Origin: Streptomyces caatingaensis
GTDB lineage: Bacteria > Actinomycetota > Actinomycetes > Streptomycetales > Streptomycetaceae
NCBI RefSeq assembly: GCF_001187435.1
Contig: NZ_LFXA01000009.1
Coordinates: forward strand, 620,001 to 684,000
Direction of reading: 5' to 3'
Length of the DNA: 64,000 nucleotides
Shown: piece after piece, positions 34,931 to 43,663 of the stretch
Layout: every line of letters begins with the position of its first letter
Position numbering within the stretch: the first letter of the stretch is position 1
Notes under the pieces: model-generated
Told to the model about the DNA's origin: nothing
Seen by the model: the letters and a program-made list of their open reading frames with translations, nothing else
The model's database searches: none
Made by a program: the position numbers and the translations under genes

Positions 34931-35113
34931 ATGAGCGCTGTCGCGGACGTCAGGTCGTGGTGGGCGCGGCTCCCCGAGGAGACGACCCGGCTCACGGGCG
35001 GGGTCGTGAGCAAGGAGTGGCGGGCCGCCGTCAGGGAGGACGGCGCCGGCCACCTGGGCCATCCGGCGTGGGTGCACGCGGGACGTCGAGAAACCAGCAG
35101 GCGGACATCGTGA
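34931..35113 (+). CDS. Small ORF coupled to TPR gene, function unknown
   Basis: A 60-residue ORF (MSAVADVRSWWARLPEETTRL...) with GGGGGG just before ATG 34931 and high third-position G/C. Its stop overlaps the next start as GTGA (35110-35113). In-frame ATG 34901 is a longer option. No domain recognised. Confidence 0.5.
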   Translation: MSAVADVRSWWARLPEETTRLTGGVVSKEWRAAVREDGAGHLGHPAWVHAGRRETSRRTS

Positions 35114-36096
35114 GGATCTTCGGCAGGGTGCGGCACCGGCCTTCCCCGTCGTGGCGGCAGGCCACCGACCGTGCCTTCACTCTCATCGGCGACGGCCGGT
35201 ACGAGGACGCCGGCGCGCTGCTGACGCGCGCCGCCGACATGGAGCCGTGGCTGTCCGAGTCGTGGTTCAACCTCGCGCTGCTGCACAAGTTCCGGCACGA
35301 CTGGGAGCAGGCCCGCGCCGCGGGGCTGCGGGCGGTGGCGCTGCTGGACCGCGAGGCGGGCGCGCCCGACTGGTGGAACGTGGGCATCGCCGCCACCGCG
35401 CTCCAGGACTGGCCGCTGGCCCGGCGGGCCTGGCAGGCGTACGGGCTGCGGGTGCCCGGCGAGGGCGGCCCGGCCGGTGAGCCGGCCGGCATGGAGCTGG
35501 GCAGCGCGGCCGTGCGGCTCTCGCCGGAGGGCGAGGCCGAGGTGGTCTGGGGCCGGCGGCTGGACCCGGCGCGCATGGAGGTGCTGTCGATCCCGCTGCC
35601 GTCGTCCGGGCGGCGCTGGGGCGAGGTCGTGCTGCACGACGGCGTCCCGCACGGCGAGCGGGTGACCGCGGCCGGGCCGTCCTACCCGGTCTTCGACGAG
35701 ATCGAGCTGTGGGCGCCGTCCCCGGTGCCGACCTGGGTCGTCCTCCTGGAGGCCGCCACCGAGGCCGACCGGGACGCGCTGGAGCGGCTGGCCGCCGACG
35801 CGGGGTTCGCCGCCGAGGACTGGTCGTCGTCGGTGCGGCTGCTGTGCCGCACGTGTTCGGAGAGCCGGATGCCCAGCGACGAGGGCGACGGCGAGCACCT
35901 GGACCCGCACGACCACAGCGAGCCCGGCCACCCCGGCCCGCTCGGCCACCGCACGGCCGGCTCCGGGCTGCTGTGGGTGCCCGAGCGCGAGTGCGGCATC
36001 GCCGCCCCCGCCGGGCTGGTGCGCGGCCTGCTGGACGGCTGGGTCGCGGACAGCCCCGACACCCGCGAGTGGCGCGATCTGGAAGAGGTCTGCTGA
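35110..36096 (+). CDS. TPR-domain protein
   Basis: A 328-residue cytoplasmic protein with TPR-like helices in the first 110 residues (AFTLIGDGRYEDAGALLTRAADMEPWLSESWFNLALLHKF, then a second pair) and a mixed domain after residue 125 (LDPARMEVLSIPLP...RWGEVVLHDG). Two Cys (CRTC) occur near 250 and an acidic His-rich linker follows. GTG 35110 is coupled to the small ORF before it. Role unknown. Confidence 0.8.
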   Translation: MRIFGRVRHRPSPSWRQATDRAFTLIGDGRYEDAGALLTRAADMEPWLSESWFNLALLHKFRHDWEQARAAGLRAVALLDREAGAPDWWNVGIAATALQDWPLARRAWQAYGLRVPGEGGPAGEPAGMELGSAAVRLSPEGEAEVVWGRRLDPARMEVLSIPLPSSGRRWGEVVLHDGVPHGERVTAAGPSYPVFDEIELWAPSPVPTWVVLLEAATEADRDALERLAADAGFAAEDWSSSVRLLCRTCSESRMPSDEGDGEHLDPHDHSEPGHPGPLGHRTAGSGLLWVPERECGIAAPAGLVRGLLDGWVADSPDTREWRDLEEVC

Positions 36097-36185
36097 GGGC
36101 CCCGCGGCGCCCCCTTACCCTGGAGTGGCCCTGCGGATCCAGGGACGATATGGCATTCGGGTTGTGAGAGAGGCTTACGGCGGTC

Positions 36186-36815
36186 ATGGCGCAGCAAGAC
36201 ACCGACCAGTCGGTGAACGACGAGTTCATCGTGGACACCGAGGACTGCGAGGCGCGCGAGGCCGCGCACCGTGAGCGCGGCACCTCCCGTCCGATCACCG
36301 TCTACGGCAACCCGGTCCTGCACCGGGAGTGCCGGGACGTGACGGAGTTCGACGACAAGCTGGCCCAGCTGATCGACGACATGTTCGCCAGCCAGCGCAC
36401 CGCCGAGGGCGTCGGCCTGGCGGCCAACCAGATCGGTGTGGACCTGAAGGTGTTCGTCTACGACTGCATGGACGACGAGGGCGTCCGGCACGTGGGCCAC
36501 ATCTGCAACCCGGTCCTGGACGACCTGCCGGCCGACCGCCGGGTGCTCGACGACTCCAACGAGGGCTGTCTGTCGGTCCCGACCGCCTACGCCGAGCTGG
36601 CCCGCCCCGACTACGCGGTGGTGCGCGGGGTGGACATGCAGGGCAACCCGATCGCGATCCGGGGCACGGGCTACTTCGCGCGCTGCCTCCAGCACGAGAC
36701 GGACCACCTCTACGGCCGCCTCTACATCGACCGCCTCTCCAAGCGCGACCGCAAGGACGCCCTGCGGCAGATGGCCGAGGGCACCCCGCGCTACCCCGTC
36801 GTCGCCAACGACTGA
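36186..36815 (+). CDS. def: Peptide deformylase
   Basis: A 209-residue metalloenzyme that removes the formyl group from nascent proteins. All three motifs are present: GVGLAANQIG, EGCLSVP (metal Cys) and QHETDHLYG (HExDH). An N-terminal extension of about 35 residues precedes the catalytic core. A strong hairpin terminator follows within 20 bases. Confidence 0.95.
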   Translation: MAQQDTDQSVNDEFIVDTEDCEAREAAHRERGTSRPITVYGNPVLHRECRDVTEFDDKLAQLIDDMFASQRTAEGVGLAANQIGVDLKVFVYDCMDDEGVRHVGHICNPVLDDLPADRRVLDDSNEGCLSVPTAYAELARPDYAVVRGVDMQGNPIAIRGTGYFARCLQHETDHLYGRLYIDRLSKRDRKDALRQMAEGTPRYPVVAND

Positions 36816-36832
36816 CGGCCCGCGACCGCCGG

Positions 36833-36881
36833 AACGGCCGGTCCGCCCGCACTCCCCGGAGGCGTCGGCGGACCGGCCGTT
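36833..36881 (+). terminator. Terminator after def
   Basis: AACGGCCGGTCCGCC (36833-36847) pairs with GGCGGACCGGCCGTT (36867-36881), a 15-bp stem followed by TCGCTT. Confidence 0.78.
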
Positions 36882-36917
36882 TCGCTTCCGGAAAAGCGTG
36901 GGGAAGACTGCTCCACG

Positions 36918-36949
36918 GAATTCCCCCATCCAGGGAAAGAGGGGAATTC
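36918..36949. repeat. Inverted repeat upstream of the carbonic anhydrase gene
   Basis: GAATTCCCC (36918-36926) and GGGGAATTC (36941-36949) form a perfect inverted repeat, and a perfect palindrome GAAACGTTTC lies at 36973-36982. These sit in an unusually A/T-rich stretch before the promoter and may bind a regulator. Confidence 0.5.
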
Positions 36950-37011
36950 AGGGGTGACGGATTCGAGGAAAAGAAACGTTTCGTGTCCGGTTTGGGGGAG
37001 TAATTCCAGGG

Positions 37012-37040
37012 TTCACAGAGCGGTAATGCGTCGGTAAAGT
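37012..37040 (+). promoter_or_regulatory. Promoter of the carbonic anhydrase-SulP operon
   Basis: TTCACA (37012-37017) and TAAAGT (37035-37040) are 17 bases apart, a good housekeeping-type promoter. The predicted start is near 37047, 65 bases before the ATG. Confidence 0.65.
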
Positions 37041-37111
37041 GATGGCCTCCCGCGGTGGTGCAGAATGCCGCGCAGGACGCCGACCGTGCCCCGACCACGA
37101 GGCAGGCCATC

Positions 37112-37729
37112 ATGCGAACACTCGTCGCCCACGCCCGCTCCTTCGCCTCCACCCTCGCCGCCGATCCCGAGCGCGCCCGGCGCCTGAGGGCCCTGGAGGC
37201 GGGCCAGTCCCCCGAAGTCCTCTTCATATCCTGCGCCGATTCCCGCGTCGTTCCCTCGCTCATCACCGGCGCCCGTCCGGGAGAACTCTTCGAACTGCGC
37301 ACCGCGGGCAACATCGTCCCCGAATACCGCAGTGACCGCCCCACCGGCGAGGCCGCCACCGTCGAATTCGCCGTCGGCGTGCTCGAAGTCCGCGACATCG
37401 TCGTCTGCGGCCACTCCCACTGCGGCGCGATCGGCGCCGTCGTCCGCGGCGACGACCTCTCCGCCGTGCCGGCCGTGCGGGGCTGGCTCGACCACGCCGT
37501 GCCGCCCGGGGCCCCGGCCCGCACGGCCCGCCCCGGAGCGCCCGACCTGGCGGAGGCGGTGCAGCGGCACACCGTCGCCCAGCTGGAGACCCTGCGCTCC
37601 TACCCCTGCGTCCGCGAGCGCCTCGACAGCGGCCGGCTCGCCCTGCACGCCTGGTACTACGAGGTCCACACCGGCCTCGTCAGCGCCTACCGCCCCGACG
37701 ACGGCGCCCTGCCGTTCCGCCCCCTGTGA
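37112..37729 (+). CDS. Beta-class carbonic anhydrase
   Basis: A 205-residue enzyme that interconverts CO2 and bicarbonate. Zinc ligands Cys41, His101 and Cys104 (SCADSR and GHSHCGA) and the Asp43/Arg45 pair are intact. ATG 37112 follows a GGCAGG-type site; GTG 37055 is possible but would add 19 poorly conserved residues. The stop overlaps the SulP start (GTGA), linking enzyme and anion transporter in translation. Confidence 0.93.
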   Translation: MRTLVAHARSFASTLAADPERARRLRALEAGQSPEVLFISCADSRVVPSLITGARPGELFELRTAGNIVPEYRSDRPTGEAATVEFAVGVLEVRDIVVCGHSHCGAIGAVVRGDDLSAVPAVRGWLDHAVPPGAPARTARPGAPDLAEAVQRHTVAQLETLRSYPCVRERLDSGRLALHAWYYEVHTGLVSAYRPDDGALPFRPL

Positions 37730-39234
37730 ACCGTCCGGCAGCGACAGACAAGGGACCTTCCACCGTGCTCTCCGCCCTGAAACGACCGGACACGCTCCGT
37801 CAGGACGTCCTCGCCTCGCTCGTCGTCTTCCTCGTGGCCCTGCCGTTGTGCGTCGGCGTGGCCGTGGCCTCCGGTGTGCCCGCCGAACTCGGCCTGATCA
37901 CCGGCATCGTGGGCGGCCTCGTCGTCGGCTCGCTCCCCGGCAGCACCTTCCAGGTCAGCGGCCCGGCCGCGGGCCTGACGGTGCTGGTGCTCGAAGCCGT
38001 GCGGGAGTTCGGCCTCGGCATGCTCGGCGTCCTCGTGCTGTGCACCGGCCTGCTCCAACTCGCCCTGGGGCTCCTGCGGTTCGGCCGCTGGTTCCGGGCC
38101 ATCTCCGTCTCGGTCGTGCACGGCATGCTGGCCGGCATCGGACTCGTCCTGGTCTTCGGCCAGTTGTACACGATGGCCGGCGTCCCGCAGCCGCGCGCCG
38201 GTCTCGACAAGCTGGCCGGCCTCCCCGGGCTGCTCGGGGACGTCCTCGACGGCGGCCCGCCCGCGACCGCCTGCGCGGTCGGTGCCGGCACCGTCGCCGT
38301 GCTCGTCCTGTGGCCACGGCTCCCGGCGCGGGCCCGGCTCGTCCCCGCGCCGCTGGCCGCCGTCGCCCTGGCCACGGCCGTGACCTGGGCGGCCGGCCTG
38401 GACCTCCCCCACGTCCAGGTGCGCGGTCTGTCCGGCGTGATCGACCTGCCGGAGCTGAACGACCTGGCGTCGATCAGCGGCCCGCTGCTCGGCACCGCCG
38501 TCACCTTCGCGCTCATCGCCTCCGCCGAGACGCTGTTCAGCGCCGCCGCCGTGGACCGGATGCACGACGGGCCCAAGACCCACTACGACCGGGAGCTGCT
38601 GGCCCAGGGGGTGGGCAACACGCTGTGCGGCCTGCTCGGCGCCCTGCCCATGACCGCGGTCATCGTCCGCAGCTCGGCCAACGTCCGGGCCGGCGCCCGC
38701 ACCAGGCTCTCCCGTGTCCTGCACGGCGGCTGGCTGCTGGTCTTCGTCGTGGCCCTGCCGGCGGCCGTCGGGATCATCCCGCTGCCCGCGCTGGCGGGCG
38801 TGCTCGTCCACGCGGGCTGCAAGCTCATCCCCTTCGGGCAGTTCGTCCCGCTGTGGCGCCGGCACCGCGGGGAGCTGGCGATCCTGGTGACCACCGCCGT
38901 GGGCATCCTGGCGACCAGCATGTTCGAGGGCGTGCTGTTCGGCATCCTGCTGGCCGTCGTGAAGTGCGCCTGGGAGACCTCCAAGGTCCAGGTGGAGGTC
39001 CACGAGCTCACCGACGGCCGGGTCCTGGCCCGCCTCACGGGCAACGCCACCTTCCTCCGCCTGCCCCGCATGATGGAGACCCTGGAGGCGCTGCCCAAGG
39101 ACCGCCCCGTCGAGCTCGACCTGACGGGGCTGCGCCACCTCGACCACGCCTGCCGCACCGCCCTGGAGAACTGGGCCGCGGGCCACCACGACGCCGGCAC
39201 CGAACCGGTCCTGGTGCGCGAGGCCGTGGGCTGA
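37726..39234 (+). CDS. SulP-family anion transporter (likely bicarbonate)
   Basis: A 502-residue SLC26/SulP protein with 10-12 membrane helices, starting at about residue 25, and a C-terminal STAS-like domain (about residues 415-495, with ELDLTGLRHLDHACRTALENW). Coupling to a carbonic anhydrase suggests bicarbonate, but sulfate transport cannot be excluded from sequence. GTG 37726 overlaps the upstream TGA. Confidence 0.88.
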   Translation: MNRPAATDKGPSTVLSALKRPDTLRQDVLASLVVFLVALPLCVGVAVASGVPAELGLITGIVGGLVVGSLPGSTFQVSGPAAGLTVLVLEAVREFGLGMLGVLVLCTGLLQLALGLLRFGRWFRAISVSVVHGMLAGIGLVLVFGQLYTMAGVPQPRAGLDKLAGLPGLLGDVLDGGPPATACAVGAGTVAVLVLWPRLPARARLVPAPLAAVALATAVTWAAGLDLPHVQVRGLSGVIDLPELNDLASISGPLLGTAVTFALIASAETLFSAAAVDRMHDGPKTHYDRELLAQGVGNTLCGLLGALPMTAVIVRSSANVRAGARTRLSRVLHGGWLLVFVVALPAAVGIIPLPALAGVLVHAGCKLIPFGQFVPLWRRHRGELAILVTTAVGILATSMFEGVLFGILLAVVKCAWETSKVQVEVHELTDGRVLARLTGNATFLRLPRMMETLEALPKDRPVELDLTGLRHLDHACRTALENWAAGHHDAGTEPVLVREAVG

Positions 39235-39246
39235 GACGGAACGGCC

Positions 39247-39290
39247 GGGACGGTGAGGGGGGCGGCCCAGCGGTCCCCCCTCACCGTCCC
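39247..39290. terminator. Bidirectional terminator after SulP gene
   Basis: A perfect 16-bp stem (39247-39262 with 39275-39290) between two convergent genes. Confidence 0.78.
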
Positions 39291-39304
39291 GCCCCGCGGG
39301 TCCC

Positions 39305-39661
39305 CTACCGCGCCGGAAGGTCCTCGGGCTCGAAGACGCGGCGCAGCTCGACGACCCCGTCCCGGAACGGGATCCGCTTCGCCCAGTCGCGGGCCTCGTC
39401 CATCGACGCGACCCGGATGATCCAGTAGCCGGCCATCAACTCGCCGATCTCGGCGAACGGCCCGTCGATGACGCTGGGGACACCGCCCGCGAACACCACC
39501 CGCGCGCCCTCCGACGACGCCCACAGCCCGTCGGCGGCCAGCAGCACGCCCGCCTCGGCGAGTTCGTCGTTGTACTCGCCCATCTCGGCCATCTGCTCCG
39601 GGGTCGGCAGCACACCGGCCTCCGAGTCCTCGGTCGCCTTGACGATCATCATGACCCGCAT
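39305..39661 (-). CDS. YCII-domain protein
   Basis: A 118-residue protein of the YCII/DGPF family (DGPFAEIGELMAGYWIIRVASMDEA). The domain has a ferredoxin-like fold and is often found beside ECF sigma factors; no such partner lies next to it here. GGAGG is five bases before ATG 39661. It follows the nrdAB terminator. Confidence 0.88.
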   Translation of the reverse strand: MRVMMIVKATEDSEAGVLPTPEQMAEMGEYNDELAEAGVLLAADGLWASSEGARVVFAGGVPSVIDGPFAEIGELMAGYWIIRVASMDEARDWAKRIPFRDGVVELRRVFEPEDLPAR

Positions 39662-39729
39662 GGGTGCCTCCTGCCGTCGTTCGGTCCTGACGGTTCCCAC
39701 CTTTACCGGACCGGGAGCGACAAACGGGG

Positions 39730-39758
39730 AGCCCCGCCGGACCCGGTCCGGCGGGGCT
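39730..39758 (-). terminator. Terminator of nrdAB
   Basis: AGCCCCGCCGGAC (39730-39742) pairs with GTCCGGCGGGGCT (39746-39758), 13 bp with a three-base loop, 20 bases after the nrdB stop. Confidence 0.78.
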
Positions 39759-39777
39759 CACAGGCGCGGGCGCGCGA

Positions 39778-40806
39778 TCAGAACTCGTCGTCGAAGGCGA
39801 CCGTGCCCTCGACCGCGACCTGGTACGCGGAGGCGCGGCGCTCGAAGAAGTTGGTCAGCTCCTGGACGTTCTGCAGCTCCATGAAGGAGAACGGGTTCTC
39901 CGAGCCGTACACCGGGGCGAAGCCCAGGCGCTGGAGGCGCTGGTCGGCCACGCACTGGAGGTACTCGCGCATGGACTCGGTGTTCATGCCGGGCAGGCCG
40001 TCGCCGCACAGGTCGCGGGCGAACTGGAGCTCGGCCTCGACGGCCTCCTTGAGCATGTCCGTGACCTGCTGCTGGAGTGCGTCGTCGAAGAGGTCCGGCT
40101 CCTCCTCGCGGACGGTGTCGACCACGGAGAACGCGAAGTTCATGTGCATGGTCTCGTCGCGGAACACCCAGTTGGTGCCGGTCGCCAGGCCGTGCAGCAG
40201 ACCGCGCGAGCGGAACCAGTAGACGTAGGCGAACGCGCCGTAGAAGAACAGGCCCTCGATGCAGGCGGCGAAGCAGATCAGGTTGAGCAGGAAGCGGCGG
40301 CGGTCGGCCTTCGACTCCAGCCGGTCGATGTTCTCGACCGAGTCCATCCACTTGAAGCAGAACTGGGCCTTCTCGCGGATGGACGGGATGTTCTCCACCG
40401 CCGCGAACGCCTCGGCCCGGTCGTCCGGGTCGGGCAGGTAGGTGTCCAGCAGCGTCAGGTAGAACTGGACGTGCACGGCCTCCTCGAAGAGCTGCCGCGA
40501 CAAGTACAGCCGCGCCTCGGGGGAGTTGATGTGCTTGTAGAGGGTGAGCACCAGGTTGTTGGCCACGATCGAGTCGCCGGTGGCGAAGAACGCGACGAGG
40601 CGGCCGATCAGGTGCTGCTCGCCCGGGGAGAGCTTGGCGAGGTCGGCGACGTCCGAGTGGAGGTCGACCTCCTCCACGGTCCAGGTGTTCTTGATCGCGT
40701 CGCGGTAGCGGTCGTAGAAGTCCGGGTACCGCATCGGGCGGAGGGTGAGCTCGAAACCGGGGTCGAGCAGGTTCTTCGTCGTCTGACGCTCGGGAGCGGT
40801 CGTCAT
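39778..40806 (-). CDS. nrdB: Ribonucleotide reductase class I beta subunit NrdB
   Basis: A 342-residue ferritin-like subunit that makes the radical for nucleotide reduction. Iron ligands lie in the helices DSIVANNL (Asp), EEAVHVQFY (Glu/His), CFAACIEGLFF (Glu) and RDETMHMNF (Glu/His). The start overlaps the nrdA stop by one base (TAATG), so translation is coupled. No nrdS-like regulator gene follows, unlike the three-gene operon known in S. coelicolor. Confidence 0.95.
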   Translation of the reverse strand: MTTAPERQTTKNLLDPGFELTLRPMRYPDFYDRYRDAIKNTWTVEEVDLHSDVADLAKLSPGEQHLIGRLVAFFATGDSIVANNLVLTLYKHINSPEARLYLSRQLFEEAVHVQFYLTLLDTYLPDPDDRAEAFAAVENIPSIREKAQFCFKWMDSVENIDRLESKADRRRFLLNLICFAACIEGLFFYGAFAYVYWFRSRGLLHGLATGTNWVFRDETMHMNFAFSVVDTVREEEPDLFDDALQQQVTDMLKEAVEAELQFARDLCGDGLPGMNTESMREYLQCVADQRLQRLGFAPVYGSENPFSFMELQNVQELTNFFERRASAYQVAVEGTVAFDDEF

Positions 40807-43187
40807 TACTGGCATGCCTCGCAGGACTCGGGGTTTTCCAGGGAGCAGGCGATGGCGTCGGCGTCGGGGGCCGACTGCTGCACGGGGACGGTGGCGGCGG
40901 CGCCGGCCGACCGCGCGATCCGGGTCGCCGGGCGCGAACGCAGGTAGTACGTGGTCTTGATGCCCTGCTTCCAGGCGTACGCGTACATCGAGCTGAGCTT
41001 GCCGATGGTGGGCGCGGCCATGAACAGGTTGAGGGACTGGCTCTGGTCGAGGTACGGCGTGCGGGCCGCGGCCATGTCGATCAGGGCGCGCTGCGGGATC
41101 TCCCAGGCGGTGCGGTAGAGGTCGCGCACGTCCTGCGGGATCCACCGCATGTCCTGCACCGAGCCGTTGGCGTCGGTGAGCGCGTCACGCGTGGTGCGGT
41201 CCCACACGCCGAGCTTCTTCAGGTCCTCCACCAGATAGGTGTTGACCTGGAGGAACTCGCCGCTGAGCGTCTCGCGCTTGAACAGGTTGGAGACCTGCGG
41301 CTCGATGCACTCGTAGACGCCCGCGATGGACGCGATCGTCGCCGTCGGCGCGATGGCCAGCAGCAGCGAGTTGCGCATGCCGACGGCGGCGATGCGGGCC
41401 CGCAGCGCGTCCCAGCGCTCCGCCCAGGTGGGCTCGGTGTTGGGGTAGTGGTCGGGGTGCAGCACGCCGCGCGCGGTGCGGGTCGCGGACCAGGCCGGGT
41501 GCGGGCCGTGCCGCTCGGCGAGGTCGGCCGAGGCCTCGTACGCCGCGAGCATGATCCGCTCGGAGATCCGGGTGGACAGCGCCTTCGCCTCGGGGGAGTC
41601 GAAGGGCAGGCGCAGCCGGAAGAAGACGTCCTGGAGGCCCATGAGGCCCAGACCGACCGGCCGCCAGCGGGAGTTGGAGGCGCCCGCCTGCTCGGTCGGG
41701 TAGAAGTTGATGTCCACGACGCGGTCGAGGAACGTCACGGCGGTGCGGACGGTGCGGTCGAGCCGCTCCCAGTCCATCTCGCCGTCCTCGCCGAGGTGCG
41801 CGGCCAGGTTGACCGAGCCGAGGTTGCAGACCGCGGTCTCGCCGTCGTTCGTGACCTCCAGGATCTCCGTGCAGAGGTTGGAGGAGTGGACGACCTGGCC
41901 GGGCTCGGCGGTCTGGTTGGCGGTGCGGTTGGCGGCGTCCTTGAACGTCATCCAGCCGTTGCCGGTCTGCGCCAGGGTGCGCATCATCCGGGCGTAGAGC
42001 ACCCGGGCCGGGATGGTCTTGACGGCCTTGCCCTCGGCCTCGTACCTCCGGTACGCGGCGTCGAACTCGTCGCCGTACAGGTCCACCAGGTCCGGGGTGT
42101 CGGCCGGGGAGAACAGCGACCAGTCGGCGTCCGCCTCGACCCGGCGCATGAACTCGTCCGGGATCCAGTGCGCGATGTTGAGGTTGTGCGTGCGGCGCGC
42201 CTCCTCACCGGTGTTGTCGCGCAGCTCCAGGAACTCCTCGATGTCCGCGTGCCACGTCTCCAGGTAGACGCAGGCCGCGCCCTTGCGCCGGCCGCCCTGG
42301 TTGACGGCGGCGACGGAGGCGTCGAGGGTGCGCAGGAACGGGACGATGCCGTTGGAGTGCCCGTTGGTGCCGCGGATCAGCGAACCGCGGGAGCGGATGC
42401 GGGAGTACGACAGGCCGATGCCGCCGGCGTGCTTCGACAGGCGCGCCACCTGGTGGTAGCGGTTGTAGATCGAGTCCAGCTCGTCCAGCGGCGAGTCCAG
42501 CAGGTAGCAGGACGACATCTGGGGGTGCCGCGTACCGGAGTTGAAGAGCGTGGGGGAGGAGGGGAGGTACGAGAGCGTGCTGGTGAGGCGGTAGAGCTCG
42601 GCGACGTCCTCCAGCGCCCGGACGCTGTGGTCTTCGGCGAGGCCGCAGGCCACGCGCAGCAGGAAGTGCTGCGGGGTCTCGATCACGTTCCGGGTGATCG
42701 GGTGGCGCAGCAGGTAGCGGCTGTGCAGGGTGCGCAGGCCGAAGTAGCCGAAGCGGTCGTCGGCGCCGTCGGCGAGGGCGGCGTCCACCAGGGCGTCCAG
42801 CCGCTCGGCGTGGGTGCGCACGAACGCGGCGGTCTCGTCGGCGATCAGGCCCTCGCGGTGGCCGGTCGCGACGGACGCGGAGAAGGAGACGGCGCCCTGC
42901 CCGGCCGCCTCCTCGGCGATGGCGAGCGTGAGGAGGCGCGCGGCGAGCCGCGAGTACTCGGGCTCCTCGCCGATCAGTCCGGCCGCGGCCTCGGTGGCCA
43001 GGGAGCGCAGCTCGGCCTCGTCCGAACCGGCGTGCCGGCCGCGCAGCGCGGCGGCGGCGACCTTGCCGGGGTCGGTGGCGGGCAGGTCCGCGGTGAGTTC
43101 CGTCAGGGTGCGCAGCAGCGCGGTCCCGGGGCCGTCGGCGGACACCGCCGCCTGCTCCGATACCGGATCGACAGGCGCGATCGTCAC
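40806..43187 (-). CDS. nrdA: Ribonucleotide reductase class I alpha subunit NrdA
   Basis: A 793-residue catalytic subunit. An ATP-cone-like N-terminal region is followed by the ten-stranded barrel. NLCTEI and CNLGSVNLAAHL carry the active-site Cys and surroundings, and the C-terminal Cys pair CEACQ re-reduces the enzyme. GTG 43187 with GGGAGAG upstream is the start; a longer in-frame ORF runs through the riboswitch and is not coding. Transcription is expected to be controlled by the cobalamin riboswitch and NrdR boxes upstream, so it is expressed when the B12-dependent reductase cannot work. Confidence 0.94.
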   Translation of the reverse strand: MTIAPVDPVSEQAAVSADGPGTALLRTLTELTADLPATDPGKVAAAALRGRHAGSDEAELRSLATEAAAGLIGEEPEYSRLAARLLTLAIAEEAAGQGAVSFSASVATGHREGLIADETAAFVRTHAERLDALVDAALADGADDRFGYFGLRTLHSRYLLRHPITRNVIETPQHFLLRVACGLAEDHSVRALEDVAELYRLTSTLSYLPSSPTLFNSGTRHPQMSSCYLLDSPLDELDSIYNRYHQVARLSKHAGGIGLSYSRIRSRGSLIRGTNGHSNGIVPFLRTLDASVAAVNQGGRRKGAACVYLETWHADIEEFLELRDNTGEEARRTHNLNIAHWIPDEFMRRVEADADWSLFSPADTPDLVDLYGDEFDAAYRRYEAEGKAVKTIPARVLYARMMRTLAQTGNGWMTFKDAANRTANQTAEPGQVVHSSNLCTEILEVTNDGETAVCNLGSVNLAAHLGEDGEMDWERLDRTVRTAVTFLDRVVDINFYPTEQAGASNSRWRPVGLGLMGLQDVFFRLRLPFDSPEAKALSTRISERIMLAAYEASADLAERHGPHPAWSATRTARGVLHPDHYPNTEPTWAERWDALRARIAAVGMRNSLLLAIAPTATIASIAGVYECIEPQVSNLFKRETLSGEFLQVNTYLVEDLKKLGVWDRTTRDALTDANGSVQDMRWIPQDVRDLYRTAWEIPQRALIDMAAARTPYLDQSQSLNLFMAAPTIGKLSSMYAYAWKQGIKTTYYLRSRPATRIARSAGAAATVPVQQSAPDADAIACSLENPESCEACQ

Positions 43188-43357
43188 GTGTTGCTCTCCC
43201 TCACTCGGCTGGAGGCCGCTTGGGAGCGCAGGGGGCCGCGCGCGGGCATGCGGGGCCCCGTACGGGACGTACGGAGGCATGCGCGCAGGCGTCCACCGGC
43301 CCAACCCTCGAGGCCCGGACGTGGTCGACACCGCACGCCGGCGGCGGCCGGCGCGGG

Positions 43358-43480
43358 CGTACTGTCGGCAGGTCCTCGGACTGCGGCGGGGCGGTATGCG
43401 CCCACACGTACACCGTTGCGGGACAGTTCCGGATTTCCACCGGATTCCCCTGCGGCGACAGCGAGGACGAGCATACATCT
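43358..43480 (-). ncRNA. Cobalamin (B12) riboswitch in the nrdAB leader
   Basis: On the minus strand the conserved B12-aptamer core is present: GGGGAATCCGGTGGAAATCC (near 43449-43430) continuing to GGAACTGTCCCGCAAC, followed by the later GCAGTCCGAGGACCTGCC segment. The limits are approximate. About 170 bases separate the aptamer from nrdA. Known from S. coelicolor: B12 represses the class Ia operon through such a riboswitch. Confidence 0.9.
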
Positions 43481-43516
43481 AGTGGCGCGGCCCGCGCGTG
43501 CCCCCACATGTTGTGT
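43470..43516 (-). promoter_or_regulatory. Tandem NrdR-box pair in front of nrdAB
   Basis: Two sites related to the NrdR consensus (acaCwAtATaTwGtgt) lie at 43501-43516 (ACACAACATGTGGGGG on the minus strand) and 43470-43485 (CCACTAGATGTATGCT). Each matches about 10 of 16 positions and their centres are 31 bases apart, the spacing typical of NrdR pairs. Confidence 0.6.
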
Positions 43517-43559
43517 CGTCATGTCACGAGGCGACGGCGGAGTGTGCTATCGCATGGGA

Positions 43560-43582
43560 CCTCCTGACTTTTGTCATGGAGG
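43560..43582. repeat. Bulged inverted repeat before the small membrane protein gene
   Basis: CCTCCTGAC (43560-43568) and GTCA-T-GGAGG (43573-43582) flank TTTT. It may be a regulator site or mRNA hairpin for the forward gene at 43664. Confidence 0.45.
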
Positions 43583-43663
43583 ACCGGTGACGGCTCTCTC
43601 TGCCGCCGGGGCCCGGCGCCCGGAAGGATCGTGGGTGTTCGGAGACGACGAGGGGCGGAGACC

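Noticed and set aside
43188..43478. In-frame extension of nrdA through the leader
   Set aside because: The extension runs through the B12 aptamer and encodes Arg/Pro-rich sequence; the GTG at 43187 with GGGAGAG is the real start.
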